A stretch of 64,000 bases of DNA from Tremella fuciformis (taxonomy: Eukaryota > Basidiomycota > Tremellomycetes > Tremellales > Tremellaceae). The notes beneath the pieces were generated by a model. That model was not told the origin of the DNA. It ran no database searches and was given only the letters and a program-made list of their open reading frames with translations. Positions 55,012-64,000 of the stretch are shown piece after piece. The number at the start of each line of letters is the position of its first letter. Within the stretch, counting starts at the first letter, position 1. The position numbers and the translations under genes are program-made. The stretch is from assembly GCA_032768795.1 (NCBI GenBank), contig CP136490.1, positions 4,526,001 through 4,590,000 of the forward strand, read 5' to 3'.

Positions 55012-55554
55012 ATGAGCCTGCAGATAAGGCTGGACCGACTGACCTTATCGCCAGCCACGAATATACACAGCAGACCGCTGTCAAAGACCACACTCCACAG
55101 GGTGGGAGCCACCGATACCATCAGAAGCTGCACACGCAATTCTGGTCGAGAGCAGCACGGCGCAGAGCCGACGCCCTCTGACCACAAGTACCGCGCCATT
55201 TCACGGGGTTTGACAGAAGCAACATTGTCTCTATACGACAAGAGCCAGTCGGTTGAAGCCCCCGATTGGGAGACAAGCACCGCTAGTTCCAGAACCTTGT
55301 GCGCCGAGGGACAGAGGACCCCTTCTCATGGGTCGTCCCCTGAGGAAGAGACCGACGCCCGCAAGCGACTTGGCAGCGTTGACCATCAGGCCATGTCGTT
55401 CAATGTCGAGCGGCAAAGTTCCGAGGCATTACTGCAAGCCTTGAGAACAGTGACAGGATATCCGGAAACGACGTCAGGCTCTCGTGATTCGGCGCTATGC
55501 ACACAATCGCATACAGAGCCAATACAACATCAGGGACAGCACGGGAAGCAATGA
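55012..55554 (+). CDS. Low-confidence orphan ORF, 180 aa
   Basis: Single ATG frame in the 0.87 kb between LTV1 and MO25. Ser/Thr/Gln-rich, with no recognised domain. In length and single-exon form it resembles the orphans in the left half of the window, but no shared motif was found. It may be spurious. Confidence 0.3.
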   Translation: MSLQIRLDRLTLSPATNIHSRPLSKTTLHRVGATDTIRSCTRNSGREQHGAEPTPSDHKYRAISRGLTEATLSLYDKSQSVEAPDWETSTASSRTLCAEGQRTPSHGSSPEEETDARKRLGSVDHQAMSFNVERQSSEALLQALRTVTGYPETTSGSRDSALCTQSHTEPIQHQGQHGKQ

Positions 55555-55587
55555 GTAGCGGAAGGGGAAAGGTGAATGCCTGGAGTG

Positions 55588-56960
55588 TCAATTCGGATTA
55601 GGTCGTTCGTCGCGTTCGTCAGGCAGCTTTTCGACTGCATATGAGCGTCTGCATGATGCCTTGATGTCGAACTCACTCTGCACGATGAGAAACTGCTTCT
55701 CGTCCTAGACGTCAGTGTGTGTCCCTCTTCTCTCGTCCCAACCCACGTTGAATTGCTCGTCATCTTTGTCATTATGGAACTCCTTGAGGAACGACAATAG
55801 CTTCGTCTTGTTTCGACTCAGAATCACCTCGACCTGGTGTGGCTTGTGCGGATTGGCGACGAATACCTCGTCATTAGCAGGGGAGGGATCGATTCATATC
55901 GCTGCCACTCACCTTGAACACATGGAATGCCTCGAACTGAATGTTCCGACTCTTGTCCCGCAGGAAGTTCATCATCATCTTCAGATTCGCTGCGTTGCTG
56001 ATGTATCGGGTCATGATCGTATAGTTGGCGCGGTCAAGCAGGATTTCGCCCAACAGCTTTAAGGATTGGCGCTTCGTAACGTAGTTGGTAGATAGAATGA
56101 GGCCAGAGTACATGTTGAAAAACTGGGGTTGAGCTGCATTCCACCCCATGAGGTGGACTCACTCGATCATAATTGGCATTGAGGTATTGAGCCACCATGC
56201 CCTTATGTCGTGTCAAGCATTCCTTCATATTGGCAAATGCGTCGCAGGAAATGCCGAAGGTGGTATTTTCAATGTAATTGGGAAAAGTGTAGAATCTGAT
56301 TGTAAGAACAGGTGACGGAATGACGCGAGACCATTCACTGATCTGAGTAGAGAAGGACTCGAGCGAGAGACTCGTGCCGAAGCATCTCTTTCAAGATCAC
56401 GCCAGTGTTCAAGGCCACCTCAGGATTGCCATAACTGATCCGTCAGTCATGTCGCAGGCAGGAAATGGGGACCGACCCCTTCAAGGTATTGAAGATAATG
56501 TCTGGCCGGCTCGATATGTATTCTACCGTAGGTGACCGAGAGCCGATCTGTCTCCGCAAGAGGGTGTTGTAGATATGACACACGTCCTTCTTTGCCTCCT
56601 TGATCAGCTTCGCAATGAAGAGAGGAAGTGAAGCTCACCTCAAACTCGAATTTGGCCAGATGTATTACCATCAAGCTCAAAAGGTCCTGTGCATACACCT
56701 CGTTGGCTACTTGTGCAATGACATCGGGTGAGGGCTCGTTCACCTCGTCTCCCGATATGAGCGTTTTGACACTGGCCAATGTCCGAGAGATCTCCTCGTT
56801 ATTCTGATGCTCAGCCCCCGACGCTGCCAGGAGCTGCGACTAATAGACTCGCCCGCTTCTTGGTCTCGGGAGACCCCTGGTCAATTCGCGCGATGCTCTC
56901 CTTCAGACTCTTGACGGTCTCCCCGGGTGTTCTGGTCTTCTGCCGGCTGAAAAAGTTCAT
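55588..56960 (-). CDS. HYM1: Mo25/Hym1 family scaffold protein
   Basis: Armadillo-like scaffold that activates germinal-centre kinases in the RAM/morphogenesis pathway. Nine exons, complement(join(55588..55634,55677..55704,55747..55866,55913..56122,56163..56295,56339..56434,56477..56595,56639..56803,56853..56960)), 341 aa, the family norm. Blocks: [130 protein letters not shown]. It ends QIEKLPD plus a short tail. The first intron has a GC donor (GCGAGT). Confidence 0.96.
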
Positions 56961-57231
56961 GTTGGCAGATGAAGTACGAGTTGGGCGAAAGGGACGTCAC
57001 CGTCACTGCTGCAAAGAGGGTTACGTGCCACACCTCGAGCTGCCGCGACAGGAGACTTTGCCAGTATTGTGGGATGATACGTCGGGTCCTGGATAGCTAA
57101 GTGATAGTACTTTGAGAACAAGTCATGGGCAATGTAGGATGAAGCTCAAAGCGGCGTTTCAGAGTTGATATTCTGATACGCAACCGTCCCTCGTCTCCAC
57201 GCGCCTCCCCGCTCGCTCCGGGTGGCGAGTC
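56961..57231. other. MO25 promoter, left flank of copia LTR
   Basis: Contains the MO25 upstream region and the insertion point of the retroelement block. No gene seen. Confidence 0.35.
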
Positions 57232-57356
57232 TGTTGAAGGTTAGCCGCCACTGCGGGGTTATAGGAATTACCGTAGATAGACGAAACTACATATAGCCAC
57301 CACTCATAGAGATAGTACGATGAATTCTCTCTTCCCAGCTCGTCCGCGATACAACA
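57232..57356 (+). repeat. Copia LTR, 125 bp
   Basis: Begins TGTTGAAGG and ends GATACAACA, a perfect 5-bp TGTTG/CAACA terminal inverted repeat. A purine-containing TTGGAATCAGATAT string just after it resembles the initiator-tRNA-Met type primer binding site. The partner LTR is not in the window. Confidence 0.7.
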
Positions 57357-57410
57357 GATTTGGAATCAGATATATCTAAAGAGGCAACTCTGAGCACAAC
57401 AACCACCATC

Positions 57411-58626
57411 ATGTCGACCACCGAGACCACCATCAACAGCACTGCCATGAGCATCCCTATCTTGAAGGGGTTAGGCAACTACTTCGAGTGGCGCAATGCC
57501 ATGATTGACTGGTTCAACTTGGTCGGTTGTTACGACGTAGCATTGGGCTACCTGCCAGAGCCAGTGGACGAAGCACGAGAACCCACCCCTGACGTCAGTA
57601 GTATGAGGACTACGACTACGAGCGGCACAGAATTGAAGCCAGCCTTGGGGATAGGGGCAGACCAGAAGAGGAGAGAACTCCTGGATTGGCGATCCAAGAA
57701 TCAGCGCGCCATGGGGCAGATCCGACGGTTTGTCAGTACGACTTATCGACTGGATCTCCTTGACTGCACGACAGCGTTCGAGATGTGGGAGCTCTTAATT
57801 GAGATTCACCCACTGGAGTCGGCAGAAAACAAGCAGGAGATTAGGAGAGAGCTTGGGACGCTCTTCCTGACTGAGGAAGGAGACATGAAGGAGCATTTGG
57901 AGAAGTTCGGAGGGATAGCAGAACGAGGGGCAGCAGCCGGCATACCAGAACTCAAGGACGACAAGTCCCGGTGTGCGGCATTCATCGAGACCCTTCCCTA
58001 TCACCTACACCCAATTCGCTCACAGTTTTTCAGTCTCCCGGAGAATCAGCAACGTTTTACATCCCTGCGACGCATCTACCTCATCGAAGAAAAGAGAAAA
58101 GCAATATCCGACACCCGTTCAGCAACAGCAGAGGCTATGGCACTGGCTGTTGGGGGCCAGCCCTACAGAGGCAATGGCAGGGAACGAGGTCGACGCTTTG
58201 GGAGAGGCCAACAAGGAGGCCCTCAGGGTGGCGGCAGACGTCAACCCAACTCTAGAGGAGATGGCGAGAGAACTAAAGGAAAGTTCCCTGGAAAGTGCTT
58301 TGCTTGCGGGAAGCAAGGGCACAAGGCTGAGGACTGTTGGTCAAAGAAGGACGGAGAGAAGAAAGGAGAAGCAAATGCGGCGGAGAAGATGGTGGGAGTG
58401 AGCAGGGAGTACGAGGGATTGGCTGGAGTAGCACCAGCACTGCATGTGGGGCAACCCGCTGTAGGAGCTGCTGCTGAGAACGGCCATGCACTCTGGATCC
58501 TCGACTCTGGCGCTACTCATCACCTCACTCACGACCAAAGCCTACTCTCCGACATGACCAACCTCACAACCCCACGTCGGTTTGGGGCAGCCAACAAAGA
58601 TACTGTGATGACTGCCGATCAGTCAG
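57411..58626 (+). pseudogene. Copia gag-protease, truncated by insertion
   Basis: Frame from ATG 57411. A capsid region with LGNYFEWRNAMIDWFNLVG and WELLIEIHPLESAENKQEI comes first, then a Gly/Arg-rich linker. The zinc knuckle CFACGKQGHKAEDC (residues ~296-309) follows. The aspartic protease start ILDSGATHHLT (~363) follows in the same frame. The frame is open up to the chromovirus LTR and then runs into LTR sequence, stopping at 58683-58685. The element cannot make a full polyprotein here. Confidence 0.85.
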
Positions 58627-59030
58627 TGTCACGGGGCCAGGCCGGTCGTCGACTGATAGGCCCTCTCACACGTGCTATCTGTTGATCTGTCTCTGTCCTC
58701 CACGAGAAGGTGTGTCCTACAGCCTCTCGTGCGTCGACAACACGGCTGCGCCGTTACCTTCTATCCATGGGACTCAATACCACGGTGCTAAGGACGGTCT
58801 ACGGGTGAGGACTTGTATATATATCACCCGTGCCCTCCTCTGCACCGCCTTGGGCTTTCTCCTTGAAACACCATCGACGAGGCTCGAGCTCTAAAGTCGT
58901 CGAGGCTACTCGAGCGTCGTCGAGGCTACTCGAGGATCGACGATAGGCTCACGTGTTTGACAGGCGTGCTGGGCTGGAACGAGGCTCGTAGGCGTGCTTT
59001 GGTGATCATGGAGGCGTGGCCGACGTGACA
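58627..59030 (-). repeat. Chromovirus 3' LTR, 404 bp
   Basis: Starts TGTCACGGGG and ends GACGTGACA, a TGTCA/TGACA inverted terminus. It contains two direct copies of GTCGTCGAGGCTACTCGAG with a 20-bp period (58896 and 58916). The base before it is the last of the copia frame; GTCAG at 58622-58626 is a candidate target-site duplication. Confidence 0.8.
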
Positions 59031-59044
59031 CTCTGCCCCCCTCT
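59031..59044 (-). other. Polypurine tract of the chromovirus
   Basis: CTCTGCCCCCCTCT on the plus strand reads AGAGGGGGGCAGAG on the element's strand and abuts the LTR. This is the expected plus-strand primer and fixes the inner LTR boundary. Confidence 0.75.
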
Positions 59045-59715
59045 GAAATCGAGCTCCTGCGAGATGGCGGGCGAGGCGGGGCAGCTTGTATGGCCTGAGC
59101 CTTTGCTCCCGCCTCGCGCTAAGCCGTATCTTTTGGTCATTCCTCGCAGGGCTGATCCCGAGGGTCTGTGGGTGTGTAAGCAGGGCCTGGTCTCGTCGAC
59201 GGTCCGTCCTTCTTGGTCGCTCGAGGTCTCGCGCAGCTGGTGCTATCTTTCTAGGCGCTAGTCGGGGCGTAGGCTGTGTTGCCGTCGTGGAGTGACTAAC
59301 GGGCACAGGTAGTGTGCAGCCCGCATGTGTCCCGACGCGCGTGGTGTCGAGGGTGATCCCTGTGCTGGATAGCCCGCCCGTTGCTGAGCTATAGGCGTCT
59401 CATGCTGGAATTTGCGCGTATGTAAGTCGACCTCGAGTCGACCTCGGCCACGAGGCCGGGGTCAGATTGCCCAATGCGGCAGTCGCCGCGAGATAACCGG
59501 TGATTGCCGCTCCGCGCTACGCCCTTCTGTCGATCATGTTGCTCGTTGCTAGGCAACAAGTCGCCAAACTGTCGTGAAAAGTCGTGTTGCCTGCTCTCGT
59601 CGTCAAGTGCCCTCTCGTTCCTCGTCCCCGCCATGTCCCCTCCAAAAGGTATAAACCCCCTCTCGACGAGGCTACTCGTCCCGTCCATTCCAAACTCTCC
59701 ACTCCAACGCATCAT
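59045..59715 (+). promoter_or_regulatory. Spacer with promoter of the antisense gene
   Basis: No gene. A TATAAA box at 59650-59655 lies 66 nt before the ATG at 59716 and points towards the antisense gene. Confidence 0.5.
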
Positions 59716-61516
59716 ATGTTCTCCAACGCCACCGATCCCTCCCTCAAAATCGTCCTCCGAGGACGACCTCTACGCCTGGTCACGATGACCAAAACCCCTT
59801 CCCCCAGCCCCACGACGCCGCCATCCTCCCCCGAGTCGGCTGTCGACGCTCCCCCTCCTCGACTGTTCCCTCGATGGGCGGTCCGTCCTCGAACTCCGGA
59901 GCCCACACCGGTCGAGGAGATCGACGAGCTCGTCGATGAGCTCGACTGGTCGGATGCGGCCAGTGCTGCGCCAAGCGGTGAGTGATTGTTGAGCCACCCT
60001 ACTGCTTGTATTGATGCCCAGGGCGTACAGCGATTCTGCGCTCGCTAGCAGACATACACGCCGAGATCCGTCGGCACCAGGGGACCGTCAGAGCCGCTAG
60101 GGAGAGTAGCTGTGCTACCTCCTCTACGTCCAGCGGCTACTCAGACGCCTCGCCCCCGTCTTCCCAGGCTTCCGACGCGGCTTTCGCTGGCGAGAGTCGC
60201 TATCGAGAAGCCCACTCCTTGCCGTTCGAGCCGCCCTCGCCTCGGCCTCTTCGCCCCTACATTGGTGGTGGGACCGGATCCCCCATCATACCGCCCTATC
60301 CCCTCGTCCCCCTCGGCTCGCCTATCCTTCTCCTTCCCCCGCCTTCTATGCCTCCGCCATCCCGCTCTCCGACTCCGGCAATCAACCCACGCCGCCGGCG
60401 TCGAGTCGAGTCGCCCGGTTCCCCAGGCAACACTCCCCTGCCAACGATACCGCCTCCCCTCTCCCCAACCCCAAAGCGTCGTCGCGTGTCGCCTGTTGGC
60501 GGCATGTACTCCTCTCGCCTGCGTTCAGCCTCAACCCGGTATCTTGGGGTGTCTGAGGTAGCCGATGCTCTCCCGGCCGCCGTGGACAACGCAGGTGTAG
60601 GAGAAGACGTCGTGGAGGGGAGCATCTCGACGGGAGACGGATCCGAAGCGGGCAGCGAAGGATCCGTTGGGGAATCCGAAGCGGGCAGTGGAGGATCCGA
60701 TGGGGAGGGAAGCGAGGCGTCGTCGAGGCTACTCGAGGCTGGCCCTCGAGTCCGGTGTAGGAATGCGCTGGACCGCGCCTTTTTCGGTACGTCCGCCATC
60801 TGTTGAGGTCCCCGCTCATTCCCAGGGCCATTCTACCCGACGTTCGGCCGGGGATCGAATAGGACCCTCCCATGGGCCCTGGTGCGTTGTTGTCTTCTAC
60901 TCTCCAGCCTCTCACGCTGATCTTGCAGGCTCAGGCAAAAGGGCGACCTCTCCGCACGCTCAACGGCCGCCAGCGATGCCAGCGGTGTCGTTCGGACAAC
61001 TTGCCGTGTAGGGTCCTAGATGGAGGCGGGCCGAAGTTGAAGTGCTACACCTGTGGCACAGCCTCAGGTTGCTCGTTCAACTCCAGCCCGACTCCTCGAC
61101 GACCCGCCAGCTCGTCCTCGACACCCAGAGCTCGCCGGGCTGTGAGCTTCGCGGATGTCGACCCGCCTTCGCCGACTCCCGCCCCCACGCCTGTTGTCGG
61201 CCCGGCCGCCTTCACCGACCGACTTCGCCGGTCGGTTCGTCAACCCGTGCCGGCTCCCGTGCCGCCTCCGACGCCGCCTCCGGTGTCGACTCCTGCCCGC
61301 CCATCCGCGCCAGCTCCCTTGTCGTGGACTCCCTCGACGAGGCTCGACATCGGTGTCCTTCAGCACCATGTCACGCTGGCCCAGTCCATCCCGGCGGACA
61401 GGGCGTACCACGTCGAGGAGGCGAGGCGGCACGCGAGGCTCCTGGGGCTGGACCTTAGGGCGATGGTCGGGCCCATGTTCGACGACGTGGCGGAGGCGAG
61501 TGGTTCGGGGTCGTGA
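59716..61516 (+). CDS. Antisense retroelement gene, Zn2Cys6-like
   Basis: Four exons, 59716..59977, 60022..60786, 60826..60881 and 60929..61516, give 556 aa with GT-AG introns of 39-47 nt and exact frame closure. A second in-frame ATG at 59785 is possible. The N-terminal two thirds are Pro/Ser-rich with basic patches (PRRRRRVESPGS, PKRRRVSP). Then comes a cysteine cluster, spacing CX2CX6CX11CX2CX5C (CQRCRSDNLPC ... CYTC), close to a fungal Zn2Cys6 DNA-binding domain. A Pro-rich linker and a helical tail with HVEEARRHARLLGLDLRAM follow. It runs opposite to pol, between pol and the 3' LTR, with its own TATA box. Function unknown. Confidence 0.8.
60719..60737 (+). repeat. Third copy of the LTR 19-mer, inside the antisense gene
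   Basis: GTCGTCGAGGCTACTCGAG is identical to the two tandem copies in the LTR at 58896 and 58916. It is in coding sequence, encoding part of ASSRLLEA. Confidence 0.85.
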
Positions 61517-61656
61517 ATGTAGATAGTGTACATAGTTCTTTCTTAGCTCATGTTCATATGCCGTGTTGTTCATGTTGTACAGGGGATGCAGGGATAGGAC
61601 TCAGCTTGGGTGACGAATCTCGATCCAGATCATCGTCACCGCCAGTAGTCCATGCG

Positions 61657-63999
61657 TTATATTCCTCTTGGTTTCCCTGGGTTCCTTTTGTGGAAGCTCT
61701 CGACGCTTTCGAGAGCACCAGTAATGTTCTCCACTGGTTCCCAGGTCGTCTCCTCATCTGTTCCTTCGTACCCCACCCACTCGACGAGGTACTCCACCTT
61801 TCTGCCCCTTTTCCTCGAGTCGACGACGTTCTTCACCTCATAGCTAGGGCCCTCGTCGTCGACCTCCACTGGTGGCGGAGGGTCGTAGGTCTGTCCAGGG
61901 ATCCTCGGCGGGTGGTATGGCTTAAGACGGAGGACGTTGAAGACCGGGCTCACCCTCATCGTCGCCGGCAGCTCCAGCTTGTACGTTGATGGACCCGTCT
62001 TAGCGAGGATTTTGTATGGTCCCCCCCATTTGATGTCGAGCTTCTTCGAGGGTCGACGAGTCTTGATGTTCTCCATCGACAGCATGACCATATCATCCAC
62101 CTTCAACACTGGCGCATCCCTTCTCCTTGCATCGTAATACTTGGCGTACCGCTCATTGGCTTGCTGTATGGCTTGTTGGCAAGATCGGTGCACCTCGTCG
62201 AGGGACCCAAGCTTTTCCTTGACCGACGGTATCTCCGCTCGCTCGGCGCTCTCTCTCAAGTCATCAGTCCATCGCGGCGAGTACCCAAAGTTCGCCTCGA
62301 ACGGGCTCATCTTGATCGCCGAGTGCTGGGTATTGTTATAGGCGAAGGCTGCTCTCTGCAGCAGACTCGACCAATTGTCTTGTCTGTGATCGCAGAATAC
62401 CCGTAGGTACTGCTCGAGGACCTGATTGACTCGCTCTGTCTGCCCGTCGGTTTGGGGATGGAAGGCTGTCGACAGGCTGATCTTGATCCCCAGGGCCCCA
62501 CACAGTGCTCCCCATAGTCGACTAGTGAACTTGCTCCCTCGATCAGATACGATGGATCTTGGCAACCCATGCTGCGCCACGACATTGTCGATGATGAGGT
62601 CGACGAGTCCCGCCGTTGTGAGGCGAGTCGTTGTCGGCACGAAGATAGCCCACTTCGTCAGGCGGTCTACCACGACGAGGATGGAGTTGAAGCCCTGGCT
62701 GCCGGGGAGCTCCTCGATGAAGTCCATGGAAATTGCTTGCCACGGGCCTTCCGGGACTTCGAGACTCTGGAGGAGACCATGAGGGCGCTGCCTGCTTGTC
62801 TTTGTCCTCTGGCAGATGGCACAACCCTGTACGTAGGCCTCAACATCGCGCCGCAGCCCCAGCCAACAGACGTCCCTCCTGAGCAACTCCAACATCTTGG
62901 TGATTCCCGGATGTCCCGCTAGGATCCCCTCATGTCGATCCCTCATGGCTCGGAGCCGCCCATCGCCCTTGCCAGTGAGGTATAGCCGCCCATTGAGTCG
63001 CAGGGCCCCGCCAGGCTCTACCTTGGCTCGTGTGGGCTCGTCGAGGCCCATCCTTTGAACCAACCCAAACAGCTTGGGGAATCCCGCCGCATCAATCACC
63101 ACTCCGTTCTCCTCCTTCTTGATCCTCTCCAACTCTTCTCCAGCGTGCTCGAACTCCTCATCCTCCTCCCAGGTGCTCCGAGTACCCGTCTGCGGATCCT
63201 CTCTTGCCTCTGGATCTGGACTCGACGAGCCTCGTCGAGGCTCCTCGATGAGTGCCCGAAGCATGTACCCCAGCGACGTCTCGACCTTGCTTTCTTGGTC
63301 AAACCCAGGTAAGGCCTGCACTCGTTGCTCCTCCAGGTCCAATCCATCAGGCTTGTAGTCGGGCCTCCTCGACAGAGCGTCTGGGTAAGCCGCTTTGAGC
63401 CCGGGACGATACACGATTCGGAAGGAGAATCCTGCCAGGGCGTCGACCCATCGCGCAACCCGCCCACTCAGTTTCCTCGGCTCCATCCAATAGCTGAGGT
63501 TGTGGTGATCCGTGAGGACCGTGCAGCTTACTTGCAGAAGGAGATGTCGCTTCCGCTTGAACGCCATCACTATCGCCAGGAACTCCTTCTCTGTAGTCGT
63601 CCAGTTCAGCTCTGCCCCCGAAAACGACCCAGACTCTATGGCCACCGGGTGCTCGAGGCTCGTCGAGGGGTTAATCTGTGATATCACAAATCCCCACCCG
63701 TAGAGCGAAGCGTCGGTCTGCACGATGGTCTCGAATGCAGGGTCGAAATGGGCTAATACAGGGGGCTCGCTCATTCGCCTCTTGATCTCTTCGAAGGCTC
63801 TTGCCTGCGCGTCTCCCCAACCAAACGGGACTCCCTTCTTTGTCAGCAACACTAGGGGGAGCGCTAACTTGGCAAAGTTGGGTACGAAGCGGCGGTAATA
63901 GTTTGCCAGACCCAAGAACCGGCGTACTTCGAGGAGGTTGCTTGGTGCTGGGAAGTCGACGACGCCTTTCACGTACTCCGGATTCGCTTCCACGCCTTC
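61657..63999 (-). CDS. Chromovirus Pol (RT end, RNase H, integrase, chromodomain), partial
   Basis: About 780 residues, open to the right edge. It starts within the RT thumb (VRRFLGLANYYRRFVPNFAK). RNase H follows with QTDASLYGWGFVISQ, ELNWTTTEKEFLAIV, LTDHHNLSYW and YPDALSRRP. The integrase has the H2C2 zinc motif (HEGILAGHPG ... CAICQ), the catalytic Asp-Asp-Glu in SMDFIEEL, VSDRGSKFTS and DGQTERVNQ, then AFAYNNTQHSAIKMSPFEAN. A C-terminal chromodomain (VEYLVEWVGYEGTDEETTWE) defines a chromovirus. No stop or frameshift is visible. It is convergent with the antisense gene: 140 bp between stops. Confidence 0.96.
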   Translation of the reverse strand, partial: EGVEANPEYVKGVVDFPAPSNLLEVRRFLGLANYYRRFVPNFAKLALPLVLLTKKGVPFGWGDAQARAFEEIKRRMSEPPVLAHFDPAFETIVQTDASLYGWGFVISQINPSTSLEHPVAIESGSFSGAELNWTTTEKEFLAIVMAFKRKRHLLLQVSCTVLTDHHNLSYWMEPRKLSGRVARWVDALAGFSFRIVYRPGLKAAYPDALSRRPDYKPDGLDLEEQRVQALPGFDQESKVETSLGYMLRALIEEPRRGSSSPDPEAREDPQTGTRSTWEEDEEFEHAGEELERIKKEENGVVIDAAGFPKLFGLVQRMGLDEPTRAKVEPGGALRLNGRLYLTGKGDGRLRAMRDRHEGILAGHPGITKMLELLRRDVCWLGLRRDVEAYVQGCAICQRTKTSRQRPHGLLQSLEVPEGPWQAISMDFIEELPGSQGFNSILVVVDRLTKWAIFVPTTTRLTTAGLVDLIIDNVVAQHGLPRSIVSDRGSKFTSRLWGALCGALGIKISLSTAFHPQTDGQTERVNQVLEQYLRVFCDHRQDNWSSLLQRAAFAYNNTQHSAIKMSPFEANFGYSPRWTDDLRESAERAEIPSVKEKLGSLDEVHRSCQQAIQQANERYAKYYDARRRDAPVLKVDDMVMLSMENIKTRRPSKKLDIKWGGPYKILAKTGPSTYKLELPATMRVSPVFNVLRLKPYHPPRIPGQTYDPPPPVEVDDEGPSYEVKNVVDSRKRGRKVEYLVEWVGYEGTDEETTWEPVENITGALESVESFHKRNPGKPRGI

Positions 64000-64000
64000 T

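Larger units (their letters stand above)
57232..58626 (+). mobile_element. Ty1/copia LTR retrotransposon, 5' part (interrupted)
   Basis: Left LTR at 57232-57356, possible primer binding site near 57360, gag with zinc knuckle, and the start of the protease. The coding region is cut at about 58626, where the LTR of a chromovirus begins. The integrase and RT parts would lie beyond the inserted element, outside the window. Confidence 0.85.
58627..64000 (-). mobile_element. Ty3/gypsy chromovirus (partial, minus strand)
   Basis: From left to right on the plus strand: 3' LTR (58627-59030), polypurine tract on the minus strand, an antisense spliced gene (59716-61516), then pol reading leftward from the window edge to 61657. 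It sits inside the copia element. The pol ORF is intact as far as visible, so the copy may be young. Gag, protease, most of RT and the 5' LTR are outside the window. Confidence 0.9.

Noticed and set aside
60296..60915. Long minus-strand frames in the chromovirus 3' part, as gag or extra pol domains
   Set aside because: They are shadows of the plus-strand spliced gene; the latter has splice sites, frame closure and the Cys cluster.
1..64000. CRISPR arrays, operons, riboswitches or bacterial insertion sequences
   Set aside because: The window is clearly eukaryotic, with spliceosomal introns, LTR retroelements and nuclear-encoded mitochondrial proteins; no such structures were seen.

Overview
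The window is nuclear DNA of a fungus, most likely a basidiomycete yeast close to the Tremellomycetes. The genes are dense and intron-rich: I model about 120 introns, mostly 40-50 nt, with GTGAGT/GTNNGT donors, CTGAC/CTAAC-like branch points and CAG/TAG acceptors. They encode ordinary fungal mitochondrial, ribosomal, proteasomal and vacuolar proteins. Taxonomy is inferred from gene architecture and protein flavour only, not from a search.

Layout. 0.5-2.7 kb: two unknown genes that look like distant paralogues. 2.9-7.7 kb: succinate dehydrogenase iron-sulfur subunit (-), the import-motor subunit Pam17 (-) and an F-box protein (+). 8.2-12.4 kb: four tandem plus-strand orphan genes sharing a conserved core, a lineage-specific family I cannot name. 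12.9-17.4 kb: UV-damage endonuclease Uve1 (-), divergent from mitochondrial malate dehydrogenase (+). 17.6-24.6 kb: minus-strand short, disordered, Ser/Thr/Pro-rich orphan ORFs, several with a D-x-[DE]-M-[PTS]-[DG]-like motif. 24.6-26.6 kb: no gene found. 26.6-57 kb: a compact housekeeping block with a GPI-anchored Ser/Thr-rich protein, Trm44, a short-chain dehydrogenase, ribosomal protein S27, a phospholipid scramblase, Bub3, tRNA-Trp, a Brl1/Brr6 nuclear-envelope protein, Atg18, Met2, a BRCT/Myb protein resembling Rap1, Rpt1, the V-ATPase A subunit, Rrp1, Tim13, Ltv1 and Mo25/Hym1. 57.2-64 kb: a Ty1/copia element split by a Ty3/gypsy chromovirus. Between its pol and its LTR the chromovirus carries a four-exon antisense gene with a Zn2Cys6-like cysteine cluster.

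Functional themes. Mitochondrial functions recur (Sdh2, Pam17, Mdh, Tim13, scramblase with a presequence, Uve1 with a candidate targeting leader). Ribosome biogenesis is represented by Rps27, Rrp1 and Ltv1. There is no sign of a co-regulated metabolic cluster. The most novel material is the orphan arrays at 0.5-2.7, 8.2-12.4 and 17.6-24.6 kb, the Rap1-like protein with repeated Myb-like modules, and the antisense cargo gene of the chromovirus. Exon coordinates were derived by hand from frame closure, splice consensus and remembered family conservation. In every multi-exon model the exon lengths sum to a whole number of codons.
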